Below are positions 32,800-44,963 of a stretch of 64,000 nt of DNA, piece by piece. The notes below the pieces were generated by a model that was given only the letters and a program-made list of their open reading frames with translations, was not told where the DNA came from and made no database searches. Source of the DNA: Astrocystis sublimbata. Lineage: Eukaryota; Ascomycota; Sordariomycetes; Xylariales; Xylariaceae. Every line of letters begins with the position of its first letter. The stretch's first letter is position 1. Location: positions 1 to 64,000 of the forward strand of contig JAJNNY010000083.1 of the NCBI GenBank assembly GCA_022453515.1, written 5' to 3'. Made by a program: the position numbers and the translations under genes.

Positions 32800-34901
32800 T
32801 GAATTACATCTTTTATATCCGTATCCTCGCGTTCCGGAATATCTATATTAGCGGCTTTGTCTGTATATATAATTCTACGCTTTAATATACGTTTCGCTTG
32901 CCGTATATATATTATACAATAAAAAGATTCTCCGGGCGGTAATCTAACTACTTTCCGCTTGTTTTTAGCTTTTCTAGCGATCTGAGCCTTTAAAGTCTCG
33001 ACCTTTGCTTCTAAAAACGCGATTTTCTTAGCCTTTAGATCAAGGGCCTTGCTAGCTTTCGCGGAGAACAGCCGTTGCGATAGATTATTAAAGGAAAGGT
33101 AGGACTTGGCTAGCTTTTAAATAGTAGTCTATAATGCCTAGCTTCCTAAGGGTGTCTTAATAGTTATTTTAGTTACTATTGTTAGAAAATTAGGTATAAC
33201 AGGTTGTTCTTTAACCGTAAGTATTAGTATAGTTGTTTTTACTACACCCTTCCTTTTAAGGATTACATACTTCGAAAATAACGGGGCCTAGCGATCCTTT
33301 GGCCATATCCTAGCGGTTTGCCATACTTTTTTAATAGTTCTAAGCGTTAGAACATTATCGCGGGTCGCTTTATACGCCACTACTATATCTTTCTTTAAAA
33401 GCTTTACGCCAAAGCGGCCGGCGGGCGTAAACTGAAGCTTTTTTTGCAATTTTTTCTTTAGTAAACCGAAGACTCCGATGTTTAACGGCTGTAATAAGGC
33501 TTATAAAACAAAAGCCATATCTTGTTTGAGAGGCAGGTCCAGAGGAACTCGTTGTTTATATAAGAATTATGGTTATTATAGACTAATATATACTATATAT
33601 TGCCGAAGTAGCTATAGATATAAGGGATAAATAAGTTTAATAGCCATTTAATTGCGATAGAATTACTAGTTTACCTATTAGGAAAATAGTTAAATCGCTA
33701 GTTTTTGAATAGACCGCGGTTTTTATCCGGAAACCACTGCGTTTAAACTATAGATCCTTTCTAAATTAGTAGTGGCGGCAAGGCTTTACTTCTAGCGCTG
33801 ATATACTTAAGGGCTATAATCTATTCGCTTTTTTCGATTGTTTTTTTGAAAGTATAGCGTATTAAGGCATTAGAGATTACCTAGTGGTCCTTTGTAACGA
33901 CTGCTCTATCCGTAACACAGAGTAGAGGGTAGAGTAGGGGTCTTAGTGGGTTTATGTTCCTAAGGATAAGGACTAAGCTTATAACAAAGGATCGCTGAGC
34001 AATATAAGGTATCGTTCACTAAGTCGTCAGGAGGTTTACTCCCATTCCAAGAACTGATGGTATGCTTAGATTGAATAGTGAAGTAAGGAAAGACTAGATA
34101 CATAGGAATGCCGTCGAGGCTATATAGTATTTCCTTCCTTCACATAACTGTTGGATCACTGTATCTTTCGTGATCCTGGATCACTGGGATCACCGTGATC
34201 CAAGTGAGCCTCGCTTCCTTGGATCACTGTTCCCTTCGTGATCCCCGTGGGTCTTCGTCACGTGACCCTTTGGCCTTCTTTCCGCATATGCACTTATCCA
34301 TAATAGGGTCCTGCCTTGCCCCGCGTGAGTATGCTTCTGCGCTAGGCCTCCCCAACTGGTCCGAACGTTGTTGGTCCGTAACATCCTTGCTAACGTTTTA
34401 GTTTATACCTATCTTATCTATGTTAAAAAAGCGTTCTAGCGGGATATTTACGATCTCTAGGACCTTAAGGCGGTTAAAAAAAAAGTTAATATTAACCGCT
34501 ATCGCACTATTAACGCGCGTATAATTAATAGAAATCGATCTAGCTGATCTTACTACTTTATTTCGAGCCAAAAACCGCGTATACTACTCTTTGCTAAAGC
34601 TTCTATTACTACTAAAAACGTTTAGTATACGTTCGGCTATTAACTTAAACTTAACAATTAAAGGTGCGAAGCCTAGCTTAGCCTGCCCTACGGCCCAGTT
34701 CGCTAATTGCTGTTTGTGATAGGCCGATAAGGCTTAAAGGTATGTGTAGGTCTCTTTTCGGGTAGGAATACCGCGAAGGCGGCGGAGTATATACGATCTG
34801 TTTACATCCTACTCGCGCGCTGTTTGCCGGATTAGTATACCCAACTTGTAGGCGCGAACCGCAGCCGCTGCACGTTGTTTTTCAGAAACTAAAGGCATCA
34901 T
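32800..34901 (-). pseudogene. pogo/Fot1-type transposase, RIP-mutated
   Basis: Read on the minus strand from a possible start at 34901: MPLVSEKQRAAAAVRAYKLG, then IPTRKETYTYL, ANWAVGQAKLGFAP, VRSARSISINYTRVNSA, which correspond to the helix-turn-helix (CENP-B/psq) and HTH_Tnp_Tc5 regions of fungal pogo transposases. Near the other end KIAFLEAKVETLKAQIARKAK resembles the coiled-coil C-terminus. Stops lie where Gln and Trp codons are expected (TAG for CAG or TGG). The DDE part is too decayed and is interrupted by the nested insertion. No functional enzyme can be made. Confidence 0.85.
33918..34383. mobile_element. Nested insertion (LTR-like or MITE-like) inside the decayed transposon
   Basis: The 466-bp block is less AT-rich than its surroundings and follows one copy of the 8-bp word CCGTAACA (33910-33917) and ends in another (34376-34383), as a target-site duplication would. 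It includes many GGATCAC / GTGATCC words between 34150 and 34260 and, on the minus strand, a TATA-like ACTATATAGCC. On the minus strand it begins TGTTACGG. It could be a solo LTR or a non-autonomous element. The type is not settled, since clear TG...CA ends or inverted ends are missing. Confidence 0.55.
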
Positions 34902-35026
34902 AATAAAGAAAAGTTAATTCTGAACAAAATAAGAGTAAACAAAGGCTCTGGGAGTTAGTTATGGTCGCGTTATTAAGTAGTTTTCAATTAAGGTGGGTAG
35001 GATTAATAGCGCGTTTTCGAGGGTCT

Positions 35027-35072
35027 GGGGGTGGTTCGCGATGGCAGGGGTTCGTGATGCAGGGGTTTTGCT
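35027..35072 (-). repeat. Right 46-bp terminal inverted repeat
   Basis: Inverted copy of the left repeat at 32654-32699; ends GGGGTTTTGCT next to TA. Confidence 0.92.
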
Positions 35073-35074
35073 TA

Positions 35075-37176
35075 CGTGCAGATAGGCGTGGGGAGGTGAA
35101 TTCAGCCCAGCTTGGCACTCAAGAACGGACAAAAGCCATTGAATGCATCAATTTGGAAGGCTGTTGCACCTCGACCTTCCTGATCGTCTCGGGCCAATAT
35201 CATATTAAATTGCGAACTGATCGCGCAAGAGCGGCTTACCAGTTGACTGGATATTTGGATCGCCCCCCCAACGACTTGAACGCTACCAAGACAAGCCTGG
35301 GATAGGTCAAGTACTTTTATAAAAGCACCGGAACTTGTACGAAGGCTTATTACCGTATATTAGTCCTCGGCGGTCTCGAGACTCTTATCTCGGCCGAACT
35401 CGGGCATTGTTCCTCGGGATACTTGCAAAGAGTTTTGTCAAGTTTACCACCATGTCACCTCTACGAGTAAAGATGTACCTCATATAATAGCAAAAAGAGA
35501 AATTCAGTAACGTCAACGAGTCCTCGGCATATCAGCCGAGCTGATAATGTGTATGAGGCACAGGGGTAGTATCCGTCGCCCCACCAAGTATCGTACACAG
35601 ACACTAATGCTTGCGCCGATCTTGAGGAAGTACTCTGTTTGCACAACTCAAAATCCTAGCATAAAACCAATAACCGCCTTCATCAACGCGTCCTAGTCTA
35701 TCCGCGCGACGTTCACTAAGACCCCAGTTCAAGCCATGTCGTACCCACAGAGGCTTGCGGGGTGACTTCTTACGCCCATATAATATCCGCAGACCATTTC
35801 GAGACCATTTCTCGCAAACTGTTGGTACACGAGACACACGGACCTCGTTTCCCAGGCCTGCGATGTAAAGGAAAAGTGAAGGCCTAGTACATAGCATACA
35901 AATATCATTCAATCTACCAGCTACTGACAGCATCACAAGTATTGAATAAAAAAAGAGAAAATATCTACTAATCTTGTCCTATGACTTTAGATTATTTTAT
36001 AATGTCTGAATCAGAGACTGAAAAGTTATTCGATATAAAAAATGATGCTTGGTTTTGGATGAGCTAGTGGTAGTGGGCCGCAATCATTTAATTCTCGTCC
36101 TGCATGCCAGGCTTGTCGGGCAGGGGGGGGTGAATAGAAAATGGCCCTCAACCCACCCAAATTATGTTTGGGGAGGGACATTTAACATTCACGTGGCCAG
36201 ACCGCCAGGGGCCAGGCACCAGGTATGTACTCCATGGTCGTGATATGTTATGGGGAGGCCAAGACACTAGACGCAACAAAGCGACAGGAGCCATAGCTTA
36301 CTAATCGAGACTCAACCTCATTTGATTTATCGTACGTTCATCTAGGTTTGCTCTGGATATCAAGTCAGGTTCCTGGTCATGGTTAGACTCATATTCTCGG
36401 GCCGTTGTTCTGCACACGGGATGCAAGATCCATGCTGAAACGCATACTACTGCTTTAGCTATTCACTTCAAGTACTTAGCAAAGAAAATCAGTAGCTGTG
36501 AAGAACTTGATGAGGTAAGCAAGGACAGGCGCTGCCGATTAATTCCAGGATCAAAATGCTTCCACCTTTACCCCATATTTTACTAGATCAGGTATATCCC
36601 GTGGCACAGCTCTCAAAGCTTATAAAGCCAAGGGTCGATTGCGCGGTAGGCTAGCACATTCAGGAAGCGGTCTGTGACACATCAAGATGACGAGGATCGT
36701 TACTACCGTGGACCTGCCAGCTTCTTCAGATTCCGCAATTTGCGGGGATGCGGGCTTCATTGACCCTGTCGAGCTGTCACCATTGCATGAACGTGGAGTG
36801 CAAAGGGGCTTAGCGATAAGCCGAGTGCGATGTTGGTATAGTGTGCTGTGCCTTAGTTACATGACACGTGCCGTAGAATTGTTTATATGTGAGGTTTATG
36901 ATTATGGTCGATGGTCTCAATGATGATCTAAATGGTGGCGTCTTTGCCCTTGCACATGTAGATATACACATCACTATGCAGTCGTTATCGGGAGCTCCTT
37001 GGCACCCTAGCATGGTATTCGAGAAATAGATTACGGACTGGGTTTGTGTAAGTAGGTGGGGATCCGTCTTATATTCCTCGACCCGCGGGCCTTGTGCATG
37101 CTACTTAGACTTACATGTACTATGTAGTGATAACCTCATCCTGCTTCTGAATCTCATTTGGGCAACATTAATCATC
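35075..37176. other. 2.1-kb region without supported gene
   Basis: ORFs of 61-114 codons only, none with a motif. A small perfect hairpin (CTCGGC-ATATCA-GCCGAG) lies at 35523-35540. The sequence is not as AT-rich as the transposon. The right end must carry the promoter of the bZIP gene. Confidence 0.4.
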
Positions 37177-38879
37177 ATGAGACCTCAGAGACATGCCAAC
37201 ACCAATAGCAGAGCCCATGCCACTGGCGAAGCAACTCACATAGAAGACAAAGATGATTGGACGAAATCAACTGATCCTATAGACAGGAAAAGAAAGCAGA
37301 ATCGTCTAGCGCAGCGCACTTACCGTACGACACCCACATCCGTCCAGAGGGCACGTTGTTCCATCCCAAATCTGACTGGCAAGCCAGGAATGAGAGTGAA
37401 AAACCGCATTGAGCAACTCGAAACAATTGTCGCTTCAGTTCAGCCACAAGACACGGGAATATTACAGAAGACAACGAGCAGAAATGAAGCGCAGCTTCTG
37501 AACACCACACAGCATAAAAACCCCAATCATTACCCATCCCCTAGACCGAGCTCGGGTAGCAGACGCTGTCACCCCCATGAACATGGACAAGGAGCCGTAG
37601 ATGAGCCCTCTACCCTAGCAACTCAGTCGATTCCGAGTAAGCAATTTCAAAAGCCCTCCCCAACAGTACTGATTGACATCTGACGCATATGTTATTGGGA
37701 AAACAGGGGATAATGCCGAACCTTATATTGCAAGGCCTGCAAGTTTACCAGGGTTGGGCGCCGATACCCTCCGCCCGGTTCACTCCGAAAAAGGCTTCGG
37801 AGCCGTGCCAGATTATGTCCAAACCGAGAGGTCCTTCCTGTTAAGTGGTTACGGAGGCGGAAGGCAAGAGGACATGTCACCGTCAGCTCTATTCAGCCCC
37901 CCGACAACTATTGCCAGCAACCCGTTGATGAATGCCAGTCGCGCAGAGGATGGGTCGTTGATTGACATGACAATGTGGCCTGATTGTGCCAGCGAAGTCG
38001 ACGGGTATCCTTCACCTAGAGATGCAGCCATAGACAATGCCACTGAACTGGCGCTTAACTCTAACCCTTCTCTTAACAAGCACGTTAGCTCTAGTCCCCC
38101 GGCGTCTGACGTTAGGAGTAATACCGAGAGGCTGTCGACCAATGCCACACTCGACGAGAGACTGGAGTACGTTCTGGATAGCGTGGAAAGAGCTGGGTTT
38201 GAAAATTTGGATGCGTTGATATCGAAATACTACACGGCTGAGCTCAGAAACTCTCCTGCTATATCTAACACGCGGCGTCTTAGTCGGAAACGTCACCTAC
38301 CCCGAATCCTGGCCGACTTACGCGAAAGCGCCCCGACATGGACAGACTGGGAAGCACAGGGCTACAAGGACGAGATCTTGAGATCCGCCGAGAGCATCAT
38401 GCTAGAGGAGAGCAACACTTATTTGAGCATCGCCGGATTCCCAGTTGCCACCAGCACATCTTCGCTTCGATCTGACACTACCAAGGTCAGTAGCAGGATG
38501 AATGGTGCCGACCATTTCGCTGACACCCCCACGACAATCGACACAGCGAGGGGTATCTTTCAAGAGATGGTAAGTGTACTTTGTTCGGATGGTTAATATC
38601 GTAGCTGACTCTTTGGGCTCGTACGCACAGCTGCCGAATCTATGGGAATTGGGGAGTGCTCTATGCACTCAGGGACTATCGGTCAGGGATGGTGATCAAT
38701 CAGAATTAGTTGTGGCAGCCATTTCAATTTTGTGTTTCTCACGAAGGATGCCGAGAGAACAACTTCAACATTGGATCAACTTCTGTATCAATGATTCCGA
38801 TCCGCATAGGGTAAATGACTATGCAGGCGAGACCAGGCGCATAAGGTTTGGATCACAGGCCTCGTCTAAACAATTCTAA
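37177..38879 (+). CDS. Fungal bZIP transcription factor
   Basis: DNA-binding regulator, 502 aa, four exons: 37177-37324, 37388-37636, 37707-38569, 38631-38879, all phases consistent. The basic region DRKRKQNRLAQRTYR is completed across the first splice and runs into MRVKNRIEQLETIV, a short leucine zipper. A long Ser/Pro-rich linker follows. The C-terminal block DERLEYVLDSVERAGFENLDALISKYYTAEL, a helix pair found in bZIP proteins of fungal metabolite clusters, comes next, then a polar end. The gene is about 1.2 kb from the ABC transporter and oriented towards it. Its placement at one edge of the enzyme array makes it the candidate pathway regulator, which is inferred. Confidence 0.85.
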
Positions 38880-40067
38880 GGGGATCCGAACAGTCATGTA
38901 CACAATAGGCCAAATTGTAAAAAAAGGACCTAGGGACAGCAACATAATACGTCCAAATATACTTCCGACTCCTCTAAGATCTCGGCTCGCCTAACAGCTT
39001 GTAATCCCAAGCCTCAGCTTATCCCCATTACTAGTAATCTCACGAGTTACGTATCACCACTCTATAACCTGAAATTGCCGCATTGGCCTAGTAAAGCATG
39101 CATGAAGTGCATAAGTGAGATCCAACGTTGCATTGGTTTGTATCTAATCAGCTATGTGATGCAAGTTTTTTCTGCCTTTCTGAATGCACTCCCTTACTGT
39201 CATAGAAATCCTGAATCCTTACTTGAATAGGAGCTAAACAGAACCTGTGACTTTGCAATCAGTCTCCTGGCAGTCTTAGACCAAGCAACTATTTTCCATG
39301 GACTTCCATGCAGTGATTGGTTGCAAGGTGATATGATCAAACGAGGGCTGACGCAAGCCAACTGCACTTGACATGGTCTTGAAGTCGTACGATATGCATC
39401 TCTGCAAGTCAGTGTAACCGCCATGCCTTATTGTAGATCATCTTTGTTCCCTGGGTGTTGATTACCAAACGGGCGCATTGAGTGAAAACAAGACTTATGT
39501 TACCTAGCTAGGGTATGTAGTCAGTTTCAGCCACGAAATCTTAGTCATGAAGTTCATTCGAACAGACTTATGTAGTTGAGTCAGACTTAGATCGCAGCCT
39601 GCATAACGTAAGATTCAGGCGCCATTACTTAACCAGGGCGAACATAACTTCAACTAATCATAGCTTAGGAGAATATATAGTATCATATTAAAGCTACCAA
39701 ACTCTGGTTAATAATTACGTTGTGGTAAGCACACAGCATGTGGTAAGGTTAGGACGACGGCTAGGGAACCTAAGGTGCCAAGCAGTATTACAGTCGTAAC
39801 ATCACGTAAGCTCACCAATAGCTCCGAGCTAGCACGCACGAGACAAGCGTCCCTCGCCCCTCAAACTCACATGATGTCGGAACTGTGTGCAGACCACCGT
39901 GTACCATGGAAATGTGTCCCAGGGTTTGGTAAAGCATCCACAACAGGAAGGACCGGGGCCAAGGGGCACAGCATGCAGAAAGGTTCCATTTACCGAGACA
40001 AAGACTTATCTGGCCAGAGAATCAGCAAATTCACCATGTTATCGAGTCTAGCTAGATACGGCTACAG
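38880..40067. other. Convergent intergenic region bZIP / ABC transporter
   Basis: 1.2 kb of AT-rich DNA between converging genes. Short ORFs only. No transposon ends recognised. Confidence 0.4.
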
Positions 40068-43000
40068 TCACTGCAGATCTTGCAGGTTCAACAACTCCCA
40101 GTACATGCCCTTCTTCTGCACCAGCTCCTCATGCGTGCCCGACTCTACCAGGCTTCCGTGGTTCAAGACGCAAATCAGGTCCGCTTTTTTGATCGTGCTG
40201 AGTCGATGAGCCACTGCTATGGTAGTCCTGTGCCTTGACGCGAGGTCAAGCGCCTCCTGAACCAGTGCTTCCGACTCTGTGTCCAAGGCTGATGTGGCCT
40301 CGTCGAGAAGTAAGATGCGAGGGTTTCGTAGCAGGGCTCGCGCGATTTCAATACGTTGCTTCTGGCCACCACTCAACATGCAACCCCCTGGACCGACAAA
40401 GGTCGCGAGACCGTCCCTGACACAAATATTAGCTGTTCACATCTGACCTGGGTCGTTGTTAAACAGTGTACCGGGCTGTGGACTTACTGAAGAGTTTTTA
40501 TGAATGATTCAATGTTGGCCTGTCGGCACGCAGCCCAGATAGCTTCGTCAGATACATCCTCACCCGGCAGACCCATGGCGATGTTCTCCCTGATGGTCGT
40601 CGAGAACAAAACTGCCTCTTGACTGACAAGGGAAATCATCTTGCGGTGTTGTTTTAGGTCAACGGAAGAAAGATTGCGTCCATCGACGAGGATTGACCCA
40701 GACGTTGGGGTGTAGAAGCGCTCGATTAATGATAAGATTGTACTCTTTCCACAGCCACTAGGGCCTACGAGAGCAACGAATTGGCCAGCGCCGACTGTTA
40801 GGTTGAAGTTATCCAGGGCAAGACGTGCTTTTCGGGACGGGTAAGCGAAGCTGATGGCTTGGAACTCTACCTTTCCGTCGCCGTCCCCTGTCAACTTCTC
40901 CTCGAGGTCAAGGGTGCTCCCCAATTGAACGTCGGTTTTGGCTTCCAGGATGCGATCTATATCCCAACTAGCATTGATCGCCTTACTCGCATCAGGAGCA
41001 AATGAGAAAATCGCCCCTGCAATCTGAGCACCCGAAATAAGAGCATTGTAGCAGATGTAGATTTGAAAGAGGGAGTATTCCCCGTCAAGTAGGAGTGTGC
41101 CGCCGTACCAAAAGGCTAGAGCGCTCGCAAGATACACCACAGACTGAGATGCAGCATAGAGGCTCGATGCTCCGAGGATGGACCGAAGCGACTTTTCCGA
41201 CTGTTTTTCCAAAAAGCTGTCGTATCGTCCTAGGACGAACTCCTCGAGACCCAGACTTGCGACGGTACTGACTGATTTGACTATTTCGGCAGCGTACGAC
41301 GCTGCGTCAACTCCGTTCTGTCTAGTATGCGAATCGAAAATGGCAAGCATCTGTAGACGAACCCAGCCACATGCAACGACAACCGGAATGGTCGCAGTGC
41401 ACACTAGTGCAAGTTTCCAACCTATTGCCAAAGACAGAATGATGCCACCCCAGATAGTAACTATGAAAGTCAAGGTGCCTCCGATTACTGGTCCGCCGAG
41501 GCCGATGAGTGAGTCGGTGCTAGTAGTAAGAATGGAAAGCAGAGCGCCAGTTGAATGCGGCTTCCTGTCAAAGAACTCGACGTTCTGAGACACGATGGAT
41601 CGAAAACATCCATTCCTCACACGTTGTGTAAGTCGATCAGTTGCATGTGCGAATGCGTATCCCAACCCAAGCCAGAATATGAAGGTACCAAATGCTAATG
41701 CGAGGAATACTCCTGCTAGGAGATCCACTTGGCTTCTGAGCTCGGCATACTCCGAAGGAGGCAGGGACAAGGCCTCCAAAGTTTTCGCAAACGGTATAGA
41801 TCGCCTGTCAAGTCAGCCATTGCGTGCAAGTTAGCTCGAGGGGGGAGAGGTGCTAACCCGGGAAGCTCAAGTCCAGCAAGGATAGAACACACCAAGCCGA
41901 AAGCAAGGATTCGACGTTCCCCCGTATTTAATTGAATAATCAAGCCTAGCGTCTTGAACAACCCCCATGTCGTAGGCTTGCTGATCTCGACATGGAAATC
42001 CATGTCTTCATCGGCAGGGGCATGTGCAATCTGAGGCTGCTTCTCTATTATTGGAATTTCATCCTTAACGTTTGAGCTCTCGGTCGCAATATTGTCCATG
42101 TCCTTTCCGATGCTTTTGTCGTCGTCTTTTGCTTCATGGTGAGTTTCTATTTGTTGAGCCCGAACTAAGCTGGCGTAGTGACCATCGCGGGCGATGAGGT
42201 CGGCGTGAGTTCCCTGCTCTACAACGGAACCATTCGACATGACAACTATGTTATCTGCGTGGCGAATGGTGCTGAGACGGTGAGCAATTACCACAGTTGT
42301 TCGGTGTTCTGATGCCGTGTTCAGCGCAGCCTGTACGATTGACTCCGATGCGGTATCGAGGGCGGAGGTTGCTTCATCGAGCAACAAAATCTTCGGATCT
42401 CTCATCAAAGCTCGTGCAATGGCGATTCGCTGTTTTTGCCCTCCGGAGAGTTGTGTTGCATTTTCCCCAACCCTCGTTTCATAACCCTCTGGCAATGCCG
42501 AGATAAAATCATGCGCATTCGCCATCTTGCTCGCTGATATGACTTTTTCATGGACCGCCGCCTCCGAAGCATCTTCGGGTCCGCTGATTACTCCGTATCG
42601 GATATTTTCGAAAATTGTTGTGTCGAACAAGATAGGTTGCTGTCTCACAAGTCCTATCTGACTTCGGAGCCAGCGCAGATTCACTGATTGTATGTCGATA
42701 CCGTCGATGACTTTGTGCATGTGAGGTTAGCAGTGAACTCTGTCATTGGTAAAACTGATGGAACCCACATATTTGTCCTCCGGTTGGCTCATAGAATCGT
42801 TCAATAAGGTTGATGATGCTACTTTTGCCACCACCTGAGGCACCAACTATTGCAGTCGTTTTCATAGCGGGGCATTTGAATGAAACCTCTGTCATTACGC
42901 GTGCGTCTGGTCGCTTCGGGTATATGAGATTCACTCCACGAAGTTCAATATCCCCTTGAGGGTTGCTGATAGTCCCACCAGATGGGTCGAATGGATCTTG

Positions 43001-44116
43001 CGTAGAACGACGAGACATCTCTTCGAGGATAACGCTGGCGCTAGAGACCGTGGAGGCGAGAGCTTGGGCTGCAGGGGCGATTCTTACAATTCCAAAGGCA
43101 CCAATGACAATGACGAGAGCAATAGTAGTAATTTCGCCCACTGAAGCAGAGCCTTGAACAAGAAATTGTGAGCCAGCCCAGAAGGTCAGGGCATGAATCA
43201 AGATAGGAACGGTGTTGGACCAAGCTATGACAGCCCCGAGGACATGCAGAGCTTTGCGGCTGAAAATCCCAGCACTGGCGAGGTATGACTCGTACTTTTT
43301 AGCAATCTCATGCTCAATCCCAAGGGCATATACTTGCCGCACGGACGAGATGGCTTCCTGAGCGATACTAGAAGCCTTTTCATTGGCTGTCTTGGCCTCT
43401 TTGTGATACTTGACGATGTACTTGCCGCCAATGGAAGCGAACACGATCATGATAACAAATGTCGGGCTCAGCACCAAAGCGGTCTTCCACTGCACAATAA
43501 GAGCAATCACAAACGAGGCGCCAAATGACGCGACTGCGGTCAGCGCCATGGACACCTTACTCGTGATTCCCTCTTGCACGTGTGTCATATCAGACATGAT
43601 ACGCGTGGAGACCTCTCCGGGTTCATGTGTGTCGAAGAAAGCCATGTTTTGCCTGATTATCGCTTTCAGATAGGCGTTGCGCAGAGCGCGAGCGGTTCGT
43701 TCGCCTACATAGTAGAAACCGACCGTCGCTACATAGATGAGGACAAATATAGCGACCGACAGATAAACCCAATAAAGCGTGAAAGTCAAGAGCTGCTGGC
43801 GCGCGTTGGAAAGGGGTGTGGAAGATGCTGAGTAGTTTCCGAAAAGGCCGACTGTTTGACCGTAGATGACCTGCAAGTAATCAGCCACAGTCAGCGAATG
43901 CTAAGCATGGTTGTGCAATCAACTAGAAAAAAAATACGCTACCGATATTATAGGGTTCAAGATTCCACCAAAGATTGCGGACACAATACTAATTAGTATT
44001 ATAATTTTATCCTTCAATGTCAAGAAATCAAGAAGGTTCGTCTTCTTGAGATGTTCAGTTGGGAGCCCATTGGTCTGTCGTTCCAAAATGTTCTTCTCTT
44101 GGCTGTTGGGTTCCAT
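40068..44116 (-). CDS. Full-size ABC-B multidrug exporter
   Basis: 1,264 aa, two (TMD-NBD) halves, plasma membrane. Five exons on the minus strand: 44116-43943, 43870-42769, 42710-41858, 41804-40488, 40416-40068; introns 72, 58, 53 and 71 bp, phases all fit. Half 1: six helices, Walker [11 protein letters not shown] (about residue 400), signature [10 protein letters not shown] and Walker [15 protein letters not shown] charged linker follows ([12 protein letters not shown]). Half 2: helices from [18 protein letters not shown] on, Walker [12 protein letters not shown] (about 1050), signature MLSGGQKQR, Walker [14 protein letters not shown], switch VAHRLST. All catalytic motifs are intact. It belongs to the P-glycoprotein/Mdr group that exports hydrophobic drugs or cluster products. 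It shares a promoter region with the adenosine deaminase-like gene. Confidence 0.97.
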
Positions 44117-44963
44117 GCTGGCAAAGTCGACGCAGTGCTGCGGAAGATGTGTGTCGTGCGATCGTTGAGCGGTGCTGGCCGAGCAGCGCTCTAGAAGTCG
44201 AACGACGCGTCAAAAGCGAAGAGTAAAGGTAAACCACTGTAAACAATTCTAGATATGAATCAGTCTTTTGACTTGAGTAGACAGGCCAGGTACTGTGACT
44301 TGCATGGGTGAGCTCGGGGTCGTTGTTGGGTTGTCGTACTGTGTAATTGGATAGTGGTTGGCTGCCCCCAGCTGCTGACATGGGTTAGATCGCGAGTGAA
44401 CACATTACTGCGTACTACCGCAGACACTGTCGAGACAGCCCTGTCTTCTGTCAAGGGTGACAGGGTTGATGCAATACCACATCAGCCAAACCCCTAAATA
44501 GGCCTCATGAATAACATAAAATACAGTGTAAGCGAAGGAACAGCACAAGCACATACAATAGCCAAGTATCATGACTAACAGAGCGCAAAAAAAAAAAAAA
44601 AAAAAAACACACACACACTGCATTCTAGTCTATGCAAGTCCGTCGTTCACCAACGGTCTACCGGATTTACCCGGGTTTGGCCAACTTCTCGTCGATGAGC
44701 AGGCAGTATAGAACAGATGCTGTAAGCTATAATTAACCTCCAACATCAAATACAGGGTCGGTAAGCCAGTTGCGCTAGGCAAATTAGAGCAATTACGTGT
44801 GTGCACAAACCATGAGAAACGAACCATGCTCGAGACCATTTGTACTTACTTAATTACATAATACGCGGACTTTCCCTCTAATGAGACTGATGTTTCTATT
44901 CGATCATCATCCAAATCTCTCACTATACACTACATACGTCAGCCATTTCCCCTAAACATAACG
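44117..44963. promoter_or_regulatory. Divergent promoter region ABC exporter / adenosine deaminase-like gene
   Basis: 847 bp between two divergent starts. It contains a run of 21 A followed by CA repeats at 44587-44618. Such poly(dA:dT) tracts exclude nucleosomes in fungal promoters, so the tract may open both directions (inference). No gene seen. Confidence 0.55.
44587..44618 (+). repeat. A21 tract plus (CA)n
   Basis: Twenty-one consecutive A, then CACACACACAC, about 470 bp from the ABC start and 345 bp from the deaminase start. Confidence 0.9.

Larger units (their letters stand above)
32654..35072 (-). mobile_element. RIP-decayed pogo/Fot1-type DNA transposon with TA target-site duplication
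   Basis: 2,419 bp bounded by 46-bp near-perfect terminal inverted repeats (32654-32699 and 35027-35072, outermost AGCAAAACCCCTGCATCACG) and flanked by TA on both sides (32652-32653, 35073-35074), the target-site duplication of Tc1/mariner-pogo elements. The interior is strongly AT-rich with TpA excess and carries a broken transposase on the minus strand. Without a nested insertion at about 33918-34383 the element is about 1.95 kb, the usual size of Pot2/Fot1 relatives. The TIRs themselves stay GC-rich. Confidence 0.9.

Noticed and set aside
35523..35540. CTCGGC-ATATCA-GCCGAG hairpin as a terminator or operator
   Set aside because: No gene next to it, and eukaryotic transcription does not end at simple hairpins. 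Kept only as a mention.
35281..36250. Possible remnant genes in short ORFs
   Set aside because: ORFs of up to 110 codons, no recognisable motif and no consistent splice joins.
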